The notes under the pieces are model-generated. The model ran no database searches and was not told the origin of the DNA. It saw only the letters and a list, made by a program, of their open reading frames with translations. DNA of 64,000 nt from Pipra filicauda (taxonomy: Eukaryota; Chordata; Aves; Passeriformes; Pipridae), in the NCBI RefSeq assembly GCF_003945595.2, contig NW_024104443.1:310001-374000 (forward strand). Reading direction: 5' to 3'. Position numbers and translations under genes: made by a program. This document shows, piece after piece, positions 52,211 through 63,765 of the stretch; the first letter of the stretch is position 1; every line of letters starts with the position of its first letter.

Positions 52211-54363
52211 CAACGCCTAAATATGATGGAGAAAGTCAGAACTCCTCACTCTTTTTTGTAGTAGTCTTTTTCTGCTGCTCCCTCACTACAGAGATGAAGC
52301 CCCTACCTCTGTCCTTCTCCACCAAACCCACTGACTCCCACATACACAGCCCAAGGATTTTAGTTTGTTATGCGGTCACAAGTGGGAAGTAAGGTGAAGG
52401 CATTGTATAGTTTTCTCAACCCAGTATTATGTGCATTATAAAATGCACATAATAAGCCTTCTCCCTCCCAGTAAGCTGTCAAGTCACTGGGCCAACTCTC
52501 CAGCACTGGTGTGAAGCACAGCCACACCACACAGGCAACTGGTGGCATGAACACCATGAGTGACTAAGAGTATTTCCAATTCCTCTTTTACATTCAAACA
52601 CACCATGAGAGCGGGGAACGTTGTCTGGGAATAGGCAGCATGAGAGCTGAGGAGCTGTAGAGAATAAAGAACTGATAAAGAGGAGTGAAAAAAAGGAAAA
52701 TTTGCTTGAAGTGGAGAAAGAAATGAGTAGGAGAATGGTTGTGCTGAACCAACTTGTCAGCAAACAAATCTGCTGAAATTCTAGGCTCTTGACAGTTAGA
52801 TAATGGCTTATCTTAATAAAATACGAAGGGTCAAAGTGTTTAGATGAGAAAAACAAAACATTAAACCCTCCAATGCAATATAGCAAGTGAGTCCTCACAG
52901 ACTGGTGACTCATTACAGCTTCGTGAAGGTTCTGAGGATCTGTTTCAAATTACCTTTTCCAATGAGACCCCATTTCCAATGTGCATTACTGTACTCCACA
53001 GTGAAATGAGTATTGAAATGAGGATTGTATATTCCTGCCCAGTCGCTCTCTTTTTTTTTTTAATATCTGAATGTAAGAATACCTGGATGAATTTATAGAT
53101 TGTCTAATATGTTTTTTGCAGAACAATTCAGTGAAGGACCCCCACCACAACTCTCACTAAAATACAAAGCTATGGCTCAGGATTTCAGCATCAGGCTTTT
53201 GTCAGTGAAAACCCCTCCAGGTTATGTGATGAAAACCTGTCTAGGTTTTCTCTGAGGACGCAGAAGAGAATTCGTAATGTTACTTGTTGACAACAAATAA
53301 ACCCAAACAATTAAGTGCTACCCCCCAGCATTTACCCATGGGACACTGGCACAGATAAAAGCAAAGGAACGGCTGCAAAGTCACTCAGCTCCCTGTGACA
53401 AGCACTCTGTCAGACCGCTGTTGTGGGCTTTTCTTTCTCACAGGCACCAATTTAACTCCATCTCAAATCCGCCTCCCACCTGCTTTGACTCAACTTATGT
53501 CAAAGCAGTCTACCAGGATCCAAGCCATATTAAGCACAGCATTGTAACAGACCTGCTAATCCTTAAATCCACAATGTGGAGGCATGTTAAGTCTGCAAAA
53601 GTCTTGAAAATTCCATGACCAAATAACCTGACCTGCAAACGTGAATTTTCCGAGTGGCCCCATGTCTTTGGGCACAAACAATGTGACATGGTAAGGGAGG
53701 ATCTTTCCTACCCGCTCTAACAACAAAGCAGGACTCAGTGCTAACTGCATCTGTTTTCTGCAGGATCTCTGCCTCATTTGCTGCAGAATATGGAAGACTA
53801 ATGAAGCACAGAAAGAGAATGGTCTCACATTAAGGCAACTGAAAGTCTCCCAAAAAAGCTGGTTCCAATTCTTGCCTATGCCAGAGCTCCCAGTGACACC
53901 ATGAACTTTTCAAAGGCAGTCCTTGGTGCTGAGCTCCAGTGCTGGGTACTGACACTGCTGCTGAAATCAGTAGCACTTCCTCATACCATAGGAAGCCTTG
54001 GGTAATGCTAAGTAAGTGTTCTGAAAGAAAAAGTTTCAAATATTCCACGTTGCCATCCCCAAAAATAAGGCTATACTTTCTCCTTGGTTTGCATCTGGTC
54101 TAATAGGACTAGCATAAGAAATAACTAATAAATTATTAAATTTCTCTGTAGAAAAACATTAATAGCTGCTCATTAAGTCAACATAATACAGTGTCTCTGC
54201 CAAGTGAAACAGGAATGTTGCATGCTATAGGAAACTAGACTGAAGAGGCACCAGGTGACTTGATTTCTGGCATTTCCTAATCTCTGAGAGCTTCAACTTC
54301 CAACCCTGATGTTGCCTTGCAAGTAGCTATTTTCCCTATGGGGGAAATATTCCTTTAAAGTTG

Positions 54364-54378
54364 AAAAAAAAAAAAAAA
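54364..54378. repeat. Poly(A) run, 15 bases
   Basis: Homopolymer in intron with no signs of a retroposed transcript upstream. Confidence 0.8.
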
Positions 54379-54877
54379 GGCAAGAACATAAATCTAAGAA
54401 CAAGAATGAGGAAAAACAGAAGAGTTAGCTGAAAGTGCCCCAGAAACATCCAGTGTGGGTTAAGCTTCATCCCAATTATATCATTTTACATGCTCATATA
54501 CACCCATTTTGGGCATGTACATAAGCACACACAGACCCACGAAGCAGAGAAGAGCTGGTCTCCAGCCATCTGGTGTCAGACACTGAGACTAAAGAACTGG
54601 GATCTTTCCAAGCTCGACTGTCACACCAGGAATATCTGCCATTCCTTCTGCAGTGGCTCTGCAGCCCCTCTCACAGAAATCCAAGGAATTCTGTGCAACT
54701 GCACATCCTCCCTGCTCAGCTGTGTCTGGGCAGCTGGGCAGAGGCAAAAGGTTTTCTCAGACCCTGTTTCCAAGCCATGATTTTTCCCCACAAAAAGGAT
54801 ATGCCCAGATCAGACTTACTATGAAGTCCTGCTAATCTCATTCCTAAAACATCCTGTGGATGTTTGTTTTCCCTGTT

Positions 54878-55075
54878 TCACCTACCCTCTTTCAGTTTGA
54901 AGCCATTCCCCCTTGTCCTGTCACTCCTTTTAAACAATCTCTCTCCATCCTTTTCGCAGGCTCCCTTCAGGTACTGGAAGACCACAATTAGGTCACCTCA
55001 AAGCCTTTTTTTTCCCAGGCTGAACAACCCCAATCCTCTCAGCATTTCCACAGGAGAGGTGCAAAGCACGAAATA
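54878..55075 (-). mobile_element. CR1 LINE fragment (3' region, truncated)
   Basis: Reading the plus strand gives the complement of the CR1 3' region: agccattcccccttgtcctg, then ctctccatcc, then ggtactggaagaccacaatta, then ggctgaacaacccca, then aggagaggtgc. The element is therefore on the minus strand, sense with MAD1L1. Both the extreme 3' tail and the upstream ORF are absent. It carries small indels and substitutions consistent with age. Edges are approximate. Confidence 0.9.
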
Positions 55076-55389
55076 CAATGCTGCTGATGTGTTTATTTTT
55101 GCAAACTCCTTTATGAAGGAAAGAAGAAAACGTTCTATGAGAGCTTACACAGTCCAGCAAAACAAATTGAGAAGTAAAAGTTGCCAAGACCAAGACTAAA
55201 AGCCCAAAGCAATAACTGGGACACACAGTTCAAACTCTCTGGAACTGCCCATCAGCACAATTAGCAGGGCTGGGCCCCCCCAGCCCACATCCCCCGTGTT
55301 CAATAGAGGCACTTTGGCAGCCAATAGATGGTCTGTGCTCAGCACACCCTTCGATTGCCACCTGTCTTCCCTTATCATCTCCCCTGCTG

Positions 55390-55770
55390 CCTCCATTGTA
55401 CCTGATTAATACACCCCATTCCTCCTGTTTATTCCCTTATCGATCCACCATCTCCTGCATGGGAAAAGGCGTCAATGCAGTTAAAGGCAGGCACCTGCTT
55501 GGAGACTTCAACCTTCAGCTGCTTTCTGAGAGAGCGTTTTATTCTCACTGGATAATAAGATTCTGTGGTTAAAGGAGCTTTTAGGTATTGGCATTGTCAT
55601 AAAGTGTTCCCTGTGTCCTACTTCAGTGGAGCTGACAAACTCTCCGCTTGCTGTCACCGGACTAATGAGAAAAGAAGCACTTCTAAAGAGCTTTGGGTAC
55701 TTCTGCATTGCAAAGTGCAAAGGAGAAAGTAAGATATTTCATCGATGTTCCATTTCACTACAAAGCCCCA
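55390..55770. promoter_or_regulatory. Candidate regulatory block
   Basis: Contains cctgattaata, ttatcgatcc, an E-box cacctg, tggataataagattc, ggcattgtcataaag, caccggactaatgag and catcgatgtt. Dense factor-like words and several CpGs, with no repeat signature. It lies downstream of the CR1 fragment at 54878-55075. Confidence 0.26.
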
Positions 55771-56469
55771 CAAAGAGGAAAGAAAAAAGGGAACGTTTCT
55801 GCACAATCACTGTATCAAGCAAGCAGCTCACTTATTAATCTCTCCTTCCTCCGCATTCTCTGGCTTGGGGGCTTGGAAAGTTGACACTTGACTTGAAAAA
55901 TGCCAACTCTAAGCAGTTTATTTCCTCTTGAACTTTAAGAGCTGACTGAGACAGAAATGACCTTTAAAAAGGCAGGGTTAGTTCTTGTATGAATTGATAG
56001 AAGGATTCTTTGCTTACACAGCACAGCAAGGTACTAAGCAAATCTCCTATACAAACTCCCCTCTCTCACCAGAGGCAAGAACAACACCGTGTTCCATCCT
56101 CCACAAGATCCACAAAACTGGAGGACGTGGGACCTGGTGACCCAGCTTGTCTAAATCAAGAGGGGAAGAGGAGGCTACAGCCATAAATCAGTGACCTTTT
56201 ACATGCACAGGACAGAGACTACACCAATATTCATACCCTCAGGACATCTTCCATCACAAGGAAGCAGGTGCAGACACAACCAAAATTAAGCAGACCCACC
56301 AACTTGTACCTAAATCCCACCACCAGCCCAGACTACGAAACAGCCACGCAGGCCAGTGGGGCACACCAGGACTCCTATTTTGGGACATCTCACTGCTGGT
56401 TGTGACTTTGCTTACACCAATCTCTGCTGAAGCTGCTGAAAAAGAAACTGATCCTTAAATGGTTCATTA

Positions 56470-56850
56470 ATGGTCTTCTATGAAAGGCAGTTTGAAAATG
56501 CAAATCAATACCCAACAATAACTACTAATAATACATGCTGCCACACCAGTAGCCAGAAATGTAACTGGGCAGAATATTCTTGTCTGAGGTCCACCACACA
56601 ACTAATACCACCAGATGTCCAAAGAAAGGCAATTGAGGGATTTTGTGGCAGCAGGGGATAACCTGGGAGTTTTGATAAAGGAAATTCACAAAGCAAATAT
56701 CTGGAATGCCAACAGGGATTGGGATACACTGGAGACAAACAAGCTTAGTTTGCCTGTGCTAATAATGACACTTAGTGGTACAGAATTTGAAGGTGTTAAG
56801 TGCCCTGTTGATGGGAAAGTCTGTGTCTACACCTGCACATTAAAATAAAA
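56470..56850 (+). other. Unassigned open frames, possible decayed coding fragment
   Basis: Two overlapping plus-strand frames, 56470-56661 and 56615-56848, sit where sequence texture briefly looks coding-like. The second reads FVAAGDNLGVLIKEIHKANI, which loosely recalls the helix-loop pattern of one ankyrin repeat, then ends at a stop followed by AT-rich sequence. There are no splice sites or neighbouring repeats to confirm it, and I do not recognise a parent gene. Chance is the more likely explanation. Confidence 0.12.
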
Positions 56851-57587
56851 TATCTAAATAATATTTAACTTATCCCAAATAGTTCAAAATTATTCACCTG
56901 TTACTCTGTAAGGAAGGCAGATGTAGCCATTTTCATAACAGCAAAATGTTCCTGCAGGTGGTGAGCAAGCTTTCCACTGCTAGGCAGAGAAACTCCTGAA
57001 GGTAGGGTTGAAATTTTGCCTCCCCCGCCTTTTTTTTTTAAATTTTATTTTATTTCTAGCCTTGATCTTTGTCTACTAAGCCATGCTGACTCTGAGCACT
57101 AAAGGACTGATGGAGTTCAGAAATCTCCAGTGGAGTATGAAGTATCACTTTGCCATCAGCAGCAATGAAATGCTTCCAATCTACCATCAGCCCACTTAAG
57201 CAGAAGCAGACATCTTATAAAGAGAACCCCATGGCTATTCTGTGCAGGATTTTCGTTTTCTCTGGAAGGAAAATATGCATCAAACTCACAAAGGCGGACA
57301 GAAGAAGTCAAGCCTTATATAGTCTAGGTTAACTTATTAATAATGAATCATTTTTGTCATTATTCCTAAGGTTTAGCATCAGGCACTATGCCTCGAGGAA
57401 TATTCAGCGGGGGGAGAGGAGGTGGGGAGCAGAGTTTTGCTCTCCAGTGCAACTGCAGGCAAGACAGGGAACCAAGGCATCAGTGGGATATTGAGTGGAA
57501 ATACTCAAATAAGGGCTTGGCATCTCACTGCTTGCAAGAGACTTAGAAAATTCCTGCACCTGAAATACATGTATAGTTTTTTGTACA

Positions 57588-57635
57588 GTGTGTGTGTATA
57601 TATATATATACAGACACACACACACAAATATATAT
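57588..57635. repeat. (GT)n(TA)n-CAG-(AC)n..(AT)n compound microsatellite
   Basis: A GT run (57588-57597), a TA run to 57610, a short spacer, an AC run (57613-57626) and an AT run (57628-57635). GT on one side and AC on the other make the block roughly self-complementary around the TA core, so it can fold as a hairpin. It lies in intron and is probably length-variable. Confidence 0.9.
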
Positions 57636-57702
57636 GGGCACAAGTGCACAGTTCTTATCAATGCATATTAAAAAAGAATATCTGTACTGTTTCATCCTAC
57701 AG

Positions 57703-57720
57703 AGAGTTGCAAGAGTTGCA
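57703..57720. repeat. 9-bp direct tandem repeat
   Basis: Two exact copies of agagttgca in a row. Too short to carry meaning alone. Confidence 0.7.
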
Positions 57721-58119
57721 AGTGTTAATTTTTTAGATATTTTTAAATACTGACTGATCTCTCTGAGGGGGCTTTTCCCATGCATAACATCCCAGGAGGT
57801 CTCAGAGGAACCTGTTCACTCCCGCATTTCACAAGAGAGGCTCCCACTTCCAAAGTTACTGCACAACCTCTTCTTTTTAACAGTCAATTTAACAGTGTTT
57901 AGCCTCCAACTGTTGCTTTCACGCACAGAATACTGCTCTGGGGGCTCTGACTCTTGTACATAAACAGGTTCCTTAACATCTGCAGGGCAATATGAAAACA
58001 CAGAAATACAGATTTATACGGTAGGTGTATAACTGCTGCAAAACAGATTTGCTCGACAGTAATACACATCAAACAACATTAAAAAGCAGTAAGGAACTGC
58101 CATCTGATTTACATGAGAT

Positions 58120-58520
58120 GTACTTTGAGACTTGTAACTTTCGCCTGAAGGTTTTAATTAAAGCAATTCATGTCCCAGGGCACTTTTCTTGTCGCAAGGC
58201 GTCTTCCTCACTCAGCTGCTTCAAGGACTCTGCTCTCCGTGCTTTGGCACCATCTAATCACTCCCGTGGGAGCAAATGGTAACATGAACACAGATCAGAA
58301 AAATAGCTTTAAACGGACTGAGAAAGATGAAGAACTAAATGTAAAAGAAGAAACAATTTTGTACCCTTTATACAGGAGTCTATTAGATCTCTGGAACGAC
58401 AACAAAGCGGGGGAAAGGCGCTGGTCTGAGTAAAATCTGAGGCTCGTGAGTTCTGTCACTGTTTGCTGAAAGGCTCCTGACATGTGTGTTCCCAGATCTA
58501 ACTTTCAAGCGATCATCTTC
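58120..58520. promoter_or_regulatory. Candidate regulatory block
   Basis: Contains ttttaattaaagcaattc (near 58151), scattered CpGs including gtcgcaaggcgtc, tccgtgctttggcacc (NFI-like), catctaatcactcccgtggg, and ggaaaggcgctgg. CpG retention and word mix differ from the flanks. The overlapping open frames here have no recognisable protein family. Confidence 0.27.
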
Positions 58521-59316
58521 AGTCAGGAAACTTTTCTATCCTATTTATTTTTTTGAAAGAAGAAAGCAGGGATCAAGATTCCACATCTGGCAGCTCTTTC
58601 CTTTATCATTTAATTGAGAGGCAGGAGAATTTACCGGCTTCTACTTTGGTTACTCCAGGTATTTTTAGCAGAAACGTACCCACTGACTCAGATGAAAGGG
58701 TGGAATTTTTCCCCAGATTTCACGCAACAGTACAGAAAACAAAGTTTACTGAAGGATGAAGAAACACCAACAGTCTTAGGCAAGATACAATAAATAGTCT
58801 CAAACTAGTAAGTTGTGTAAGTCAGCTTCTAGAAGCATAAGGCAAAGCTAAGCAAGTTTGTTTGCTGAAAATGAGGAATCCTTCTTTACCATGAGGACTT
58901 TGACTCAAACACTGCAATAACACACTGTTGGGGTATTAGTCTAAGTGAACATATTAACTTTAAAATGGAATTTGAGCAGAAATCTGAACATTTTATTGCA
59001 ACGATACCTTCGCAAAGTCACAAGAAGCTTGTAAGAATACAGAAAATATCTCATTCCACCAACAGCAACAACGTCACCCTTGAATGCCAGTAGAGTTACT
59101 TGTGGGTGATGCTGTTTGGTGATGCTTTCACAGAGCAGCTGTACCAGCTGGAAGTGATGTTCCAACCCAAAGACTATTTGGAGGGGCTGTTTTGTATTCA
59201 GGTGTCAGCCAGGAACAGCCGGGAGGTGCTTCAAAGGCTTTCTAAATTGCTACATAAAGATGAGATCATATATAAAAGATAACTTTCAGGGAAACTATAT
59301 GTGGCCATCATTGATT

Positions 59317-59375
59317 AAAGAAAAAAAAATAGAAATAAATAAAAAAACAACTAAGCAAGCAAGACAACAAAAAAC
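59317..59375. repeat. A-rich low-complexity tract
   Basis: A runs with aaat and aagc interruptions. No element body is recognised. Confidence 0.75.
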
Positions 59376-59559
59376 CAGCAGGACAGAATAGTAAAGACAT
59401 ACACAAAATCATCAGGTTTTTATGGAGGTTATTTTCTGCATGTACACTGCCTGAACTGACAGACTGCTAACCTGGGAGAGGTTTTTCTTTGATCTTATGG
59501 CTGTTCAAAGTTATTTTCAAATTGAATAAAAACAGTAAACACCAAAACTCCAAATCTGT

Positions 59560-60020
59560 TAAAATTTTCAAATATTCTATACTGTACAGTATCATGCTAT
59601 AATGGCATGCATGCCCAAAAGAGTAAATATTTTCTGATCTGTAGCTAATTTTATGACATTTTTAGTATCTCAAAATGAGTATATATTGACAAGTCTATTT
59701 GGAATCGCTCGAATCAGTCGAAAAAACAGTCAATCAATTTTAGTTGAATTCATTAATCTATTTAGAGATAATTGATTCCATAGCTCCAACTATTAGATAC
59801 TGATAGCATTTATATCTTTAACAACCTGAGAATGATTTGAAAATCCATAAGCCTGTAATTACTTGTTACAAACTTCATACAGGAGTATTTTAAAACCCTA
59901 ATCCGGTGATTTCATCAGTGCTTTTGTGATCCTTCTCTACATCTAGACAACGATAACCAATTCATTCCAAGGCTGTTCACGCTCTCATTTTCAGGATCTT
60001 GGTGCTCCAATATTTGTGTT
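59560..60020. promoter_or_regulatory. Candidate regulatory block with two perfect palindromes
   Basis: Two perfect palindromes lie within 40 bp: atactgtacagtat (59579-59592) and ggcatgcatgcc (59604-59615). They are followed by a dense series of homeodomain-type words: agtcaatcaattttag, attcattaatct, gataattgattcc, gcctgtaattac, and taatccggtgatttc. CpGs persist in aatcgctcgaatcagtcgaa. This is the longest such run in the window and resembles a developmental enhancer or ultraconserved-type element. Confidence 0.36.
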
Positions 60021-62169
60021 TCTATTAAGGCAGGACAGTCTAGAGAAATGACTGTTTTAATGGTTTTATAAAAAATGTACAGAAACATTTCTATCGATTA
60101 AAGGATCCTTATAAAAAGAATTAATGTTTGTAGTTTACCAGTAGTGTTTACACAATAAAGCCAGTTTCACAAGTTCATCTTTCTTTTTTTTAATTGGATT
60201 TGTGATATAGTTCATACATTTGTGGTGCAGTATATGCAGCATATAAAATCACTGGAATTAAAGAGAATGAAGGTACAATCCAACATTTACATTGCACTGA
60301 ACTTTCAAACCACCACTGTTAACTACAGAACGGAGAGTTCTTGCAAAGATTACGTGGGCAAGTAGGTATTTCTAAATCAGATGAGAAACTTACATTTGGT
60401 TTTCTGCCACCATCATCAACAGAACAAGGACTGAGCAAAAAGATACTCCCTGTCAGCTCCTCAGCATGTTTTTTAAAGGCTGAATTAAAGTATTAAACTG
60501 AAATAAAAGATTGCATCTGAAACTAAAACATATCCTTTCCCAAGTTAACCACTCAACACCCAGAATATTCCAGTGAAACTGTCAGGGACAAGCAATAACA
60601 ACCATGACTGAGTGCACAAAGTAATGCCTAACTTTCAGATATACTGCAAGAACACTGTCTTATAAAATACCAGTAATTCGGTACAATACCAAATGTATGT
60701 AATTTTCCTTTGGTTTTCAGACACCTCACCTCTCTGAGCCTGCTTCAACATGGGCCTACTGCCAACTTATTCTGGTAACCAGTGTTTATTTACTCCAAAG
60801 CTGTAACAGAAAGCACAACTGCTTTAAACTAAGGCACATAAGAGAAATAACCTGTTTTGCCCCAAACTGAGGACTAAATTTAACCAAGTCCTCAGCATTT
60901 ATTTTAAAAGTGGGGCACAAAGTCAGGTTGCAGCCCGTATGGCCCAGGTTGGCACATTCCCAAATTTTATTTATTTTTTGAAATGCTTTTTAATTCCCTA
61001 AGAAAACTGCTGGCAACTAACAAATATAAGCTTCCTGTGAGGTCTTACAACAAGTTGTTAAGTAGAATATACTGGGTTTAGCACTTTGCAGGTTTCAGCG
61101 ACATGAGCAGACACACCGGGTTCGCTCCATGAAAAATACCAAAAGGCAGAGCACCAATACTGAATATTCAAACAACTTCCAGTACTTATTCCCCTTTTAC
61201 TTCAAGCTCCTATAAAAAAATCATAAGCAATCATGTTAAATAACATCATATTTATTTACATAAAGCTAATTACAGTGCCTGTTTCCACTGACATCCCAAG
61301 ACAAATCTCGCAGCCAGGAGAGAGCCCTGAAGAGAGACAAACTAATCCATACAGATGCCTGAACAATCTTTGCTTGCCTTCAGGAGGCTCCCTGCTGAAT
61401 CTTGAAAACGCAGATCAATTTGACATCAACTAATTGTGGTTATTCTCACCATCTTTCCAAGTAAGGCCGCACAGAAATCCTAGGCAGCACAAGTTCCTAA
61501 CGCTGCAGTGGAGTTCTGACCTCGGAAGGTAAAATTTGTATTGCTGAGAAGATTACAGGTGCCAGACTTACAGTTTCATTAGAAGAAATTAGTGTGGTTT
61601 TGCACAACATTCAGTGTGCATTGATTTTTAAAAAAAAAAAATCTGAAATATTGAGTGTCATCAATGTCAAGGCTCTGCTGGTAGCTCCGCATTTTTAAAA
61701 ATCAATCTGAAAACCCAATGCCTCCAAAAAACAAGGTAAACCCACCTAATGACTACATTTAATGGCACAGTAGTAGATCTAAATGCAAGTGCAAGGAAAA
61801 AGAGACCACAAATAAACATGAGACTGTAATAGCTGTAAATGTCTTGCCTTTAGGAACATCTAATTTATTTTTTTAAAGGTAGGTTCCAAGTCTCCTGTTT
61901 GCTCTCCTCTGGGTCCCATAAACTGTGACTACATTAATATAAAGCTGCTCTGAGAGAACAGGTGAGCAGCTTAGTTTCTATTCTAATCTTCAAGCAAAGG
62001 TCGTATTTCAAGCAGGCTTCTTCCACTCTTTTATGTGTTGTGTACAGGAGACGTGCTGGAGTGGGCTGCCTTTCCTCTGAACAATTCAGATGAAGATTCA
62101 GCCCAAACTGGTTTGCAGGAGACACTGACATTTCTCATCCAGCCCTGTCTCTTCTTAAAGTATTTTCAA

Positions 62170-62430
62170 ACCCATTAAATTCAGAGCTCATATGCTCGGG
62201 AGGGTCCCCTGACACACACGTGGTCTGTGCGGTTTTACACAGCCTGCAGACACAGCTCGAAAACAAGAGTGAACATTTCCTATTCACTTCATGTGTTTGC
62301 TGTGGATAGTGGTGATAATTAACCAGAGAGATGTAAATTAATTTCATAATGGATAATTTCAGTGGAAACATCCAGCTGTCCTGAAACTGGTTTGTGCCTG
62401 GAATTGCGACTAGAACCTGGCATTTTCCAC
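62170..62430. promoter_or_regulatory. Candidate regulatory block, weak
   Basis: Contains tgctcgggagg, acacgtggtctgtgcggttt (E-box plus RUNX-like tgcggttt), gtggtgataattaacc and gtaaattaatttcataatgg. Candidate only; no conservation evidence is available. Confidence 0.22.
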
Positions 62431-63469
62431 CTTCCATTCTGGATATTCCCCATAATCCCTGTGCAGGGGGGAGATGGACTGCTGTGAAAAACTTACTACA
62501 AAAATTGTAGCAGCTGACCTGTCCAACTCAGAAGCATGCTACCCATAACTAGAGGGTTGCTGGCTGAGTGGCTTAAACATTTACTGTTAACTTAATTATT
62601 CATTTTATTCTCTAATCCAAAGTGTGCATGTATGTACATGTATATGAAAAATTATTAAGCAATGGAAACTGAAGGTAAAACACCTCCAAACTTCTGTTAG
62701 GTCCATAGGTTCCTACCATGCCATAGTTAACCTCTGAGAAAAAGTCCAGACTCAATATTCTTCCTTTCCAAATTAACACAGAACCAGATTTGAAATGAAA
62801 CTTTGCAATACACACATTCAGGAACTCTCTTTTTTACAGTTCTCATGGTCAGACAGTGCAGTGCAGCCCCACTAAAATGAGACAAAAAGCCATTCTACAC
62901 TGAAGTACTAAAAGCCCTTCATATTCACAAATTCCTCATCTCATTTTTTCAAGGAGAATCTCTTGCAGACACATTACAAAACCATTTTCTTCCCCTTTCA
63001 TCTTCATGAAACAGCACATTATTTCCATGCAGGGAGCTGAGGTGCAAGGGCATTAAAATCAAAACTGAGTCATTATGGTGTCCAAGCAGCCAGGAGTAAT
63101 TTCTAACTAAACTCAGCTGCAAATCTCTTGCTCTAGACCACGACACCTTGGAGGCCCCACAGACTGAACAAAGTCTGAAGAATGTCATCCTCTACCCAAA
63201 CATAAGTAATAAAGTACACAATCCCATTGTAATTTCCTTAAATGAGACTGAACTGGCAGACTTTGATATAGAGAGAACAGAAATGCTGGACCAAGCTAAA
63301 TTACCTCTATAGTTTTTATACTATCTGTGACAGCTGCTAGTAATGCTCATTCATACAGGAAAAGGATCTTTGATCCTCTATTTCCAGTGATATATTTTTG
63401 ACACACAGAGAGTAATTATAAAAATAATTTGATGCATAGGAACTACTAAGAAATTTCAGTTTCCAGCAG

Positions 63470-63765
63470 AATCATAGCATGGTTTGGGTTGGAAGGGATC
63501 TTAAAGATCATCTCATTCCACCTCCCTGGCTGTGGGCAGGGACACCTCCCACTATCCCAGGTTGCTCCAAGCCCCATCCAACCTGGCTTTGAACACTTCC
63601 AGGGATGGGGCAACCACAGCTTCTCTGGGCAACCTGTGCCAGGGCCTCACCACCCTCACAGGGAAGAGTTTTTTTCCTAACATCTAATCTAAACATACCA
63701 TCCTTCAGCTTAAAGCCATTCCTCCTTGTCCTATCACTGCATGTCCTTATCAAAAGGATATAACT
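63470..63765 (-). mobile_element. CR1 LINE 3'-end fragment, longest copy
   Basis: The plus strand shows the classic complement of a CR1 3' end. It starts agaatcatagcatggtttgg, continues through ggttggaagggatc, ctccaagccccatccaacct, cacttccagggatggggc and gggcaacctgtgccagggc, and ends near tgtcctatcactgcatg. The element is on the minus strand with its 3' tail at the low-coordinate end, and is 5'-truncated near 63765. It overlaps the internal CR1 region also present at 54878-55075 (agccattcc..cttgtcct). It is non-coding. Confidence 0.94.

Noticed and set aside
52479..52913. 144-codon minus-strand open frame in the sense direction of MAD1L1
   Set aside because: Phe/Ser/Leu-rich translation of an A-rich plus strand; does not match any MAD1 segment expected in this part of the gene.
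59100..59282. 60-codon plus-strand open frame with a coding-like look (YLEGLFCIQVSARNSREVLQ)
   Set aside because: I could not tie it to a protein family; short, no splice context, followed by A-rich sequence.
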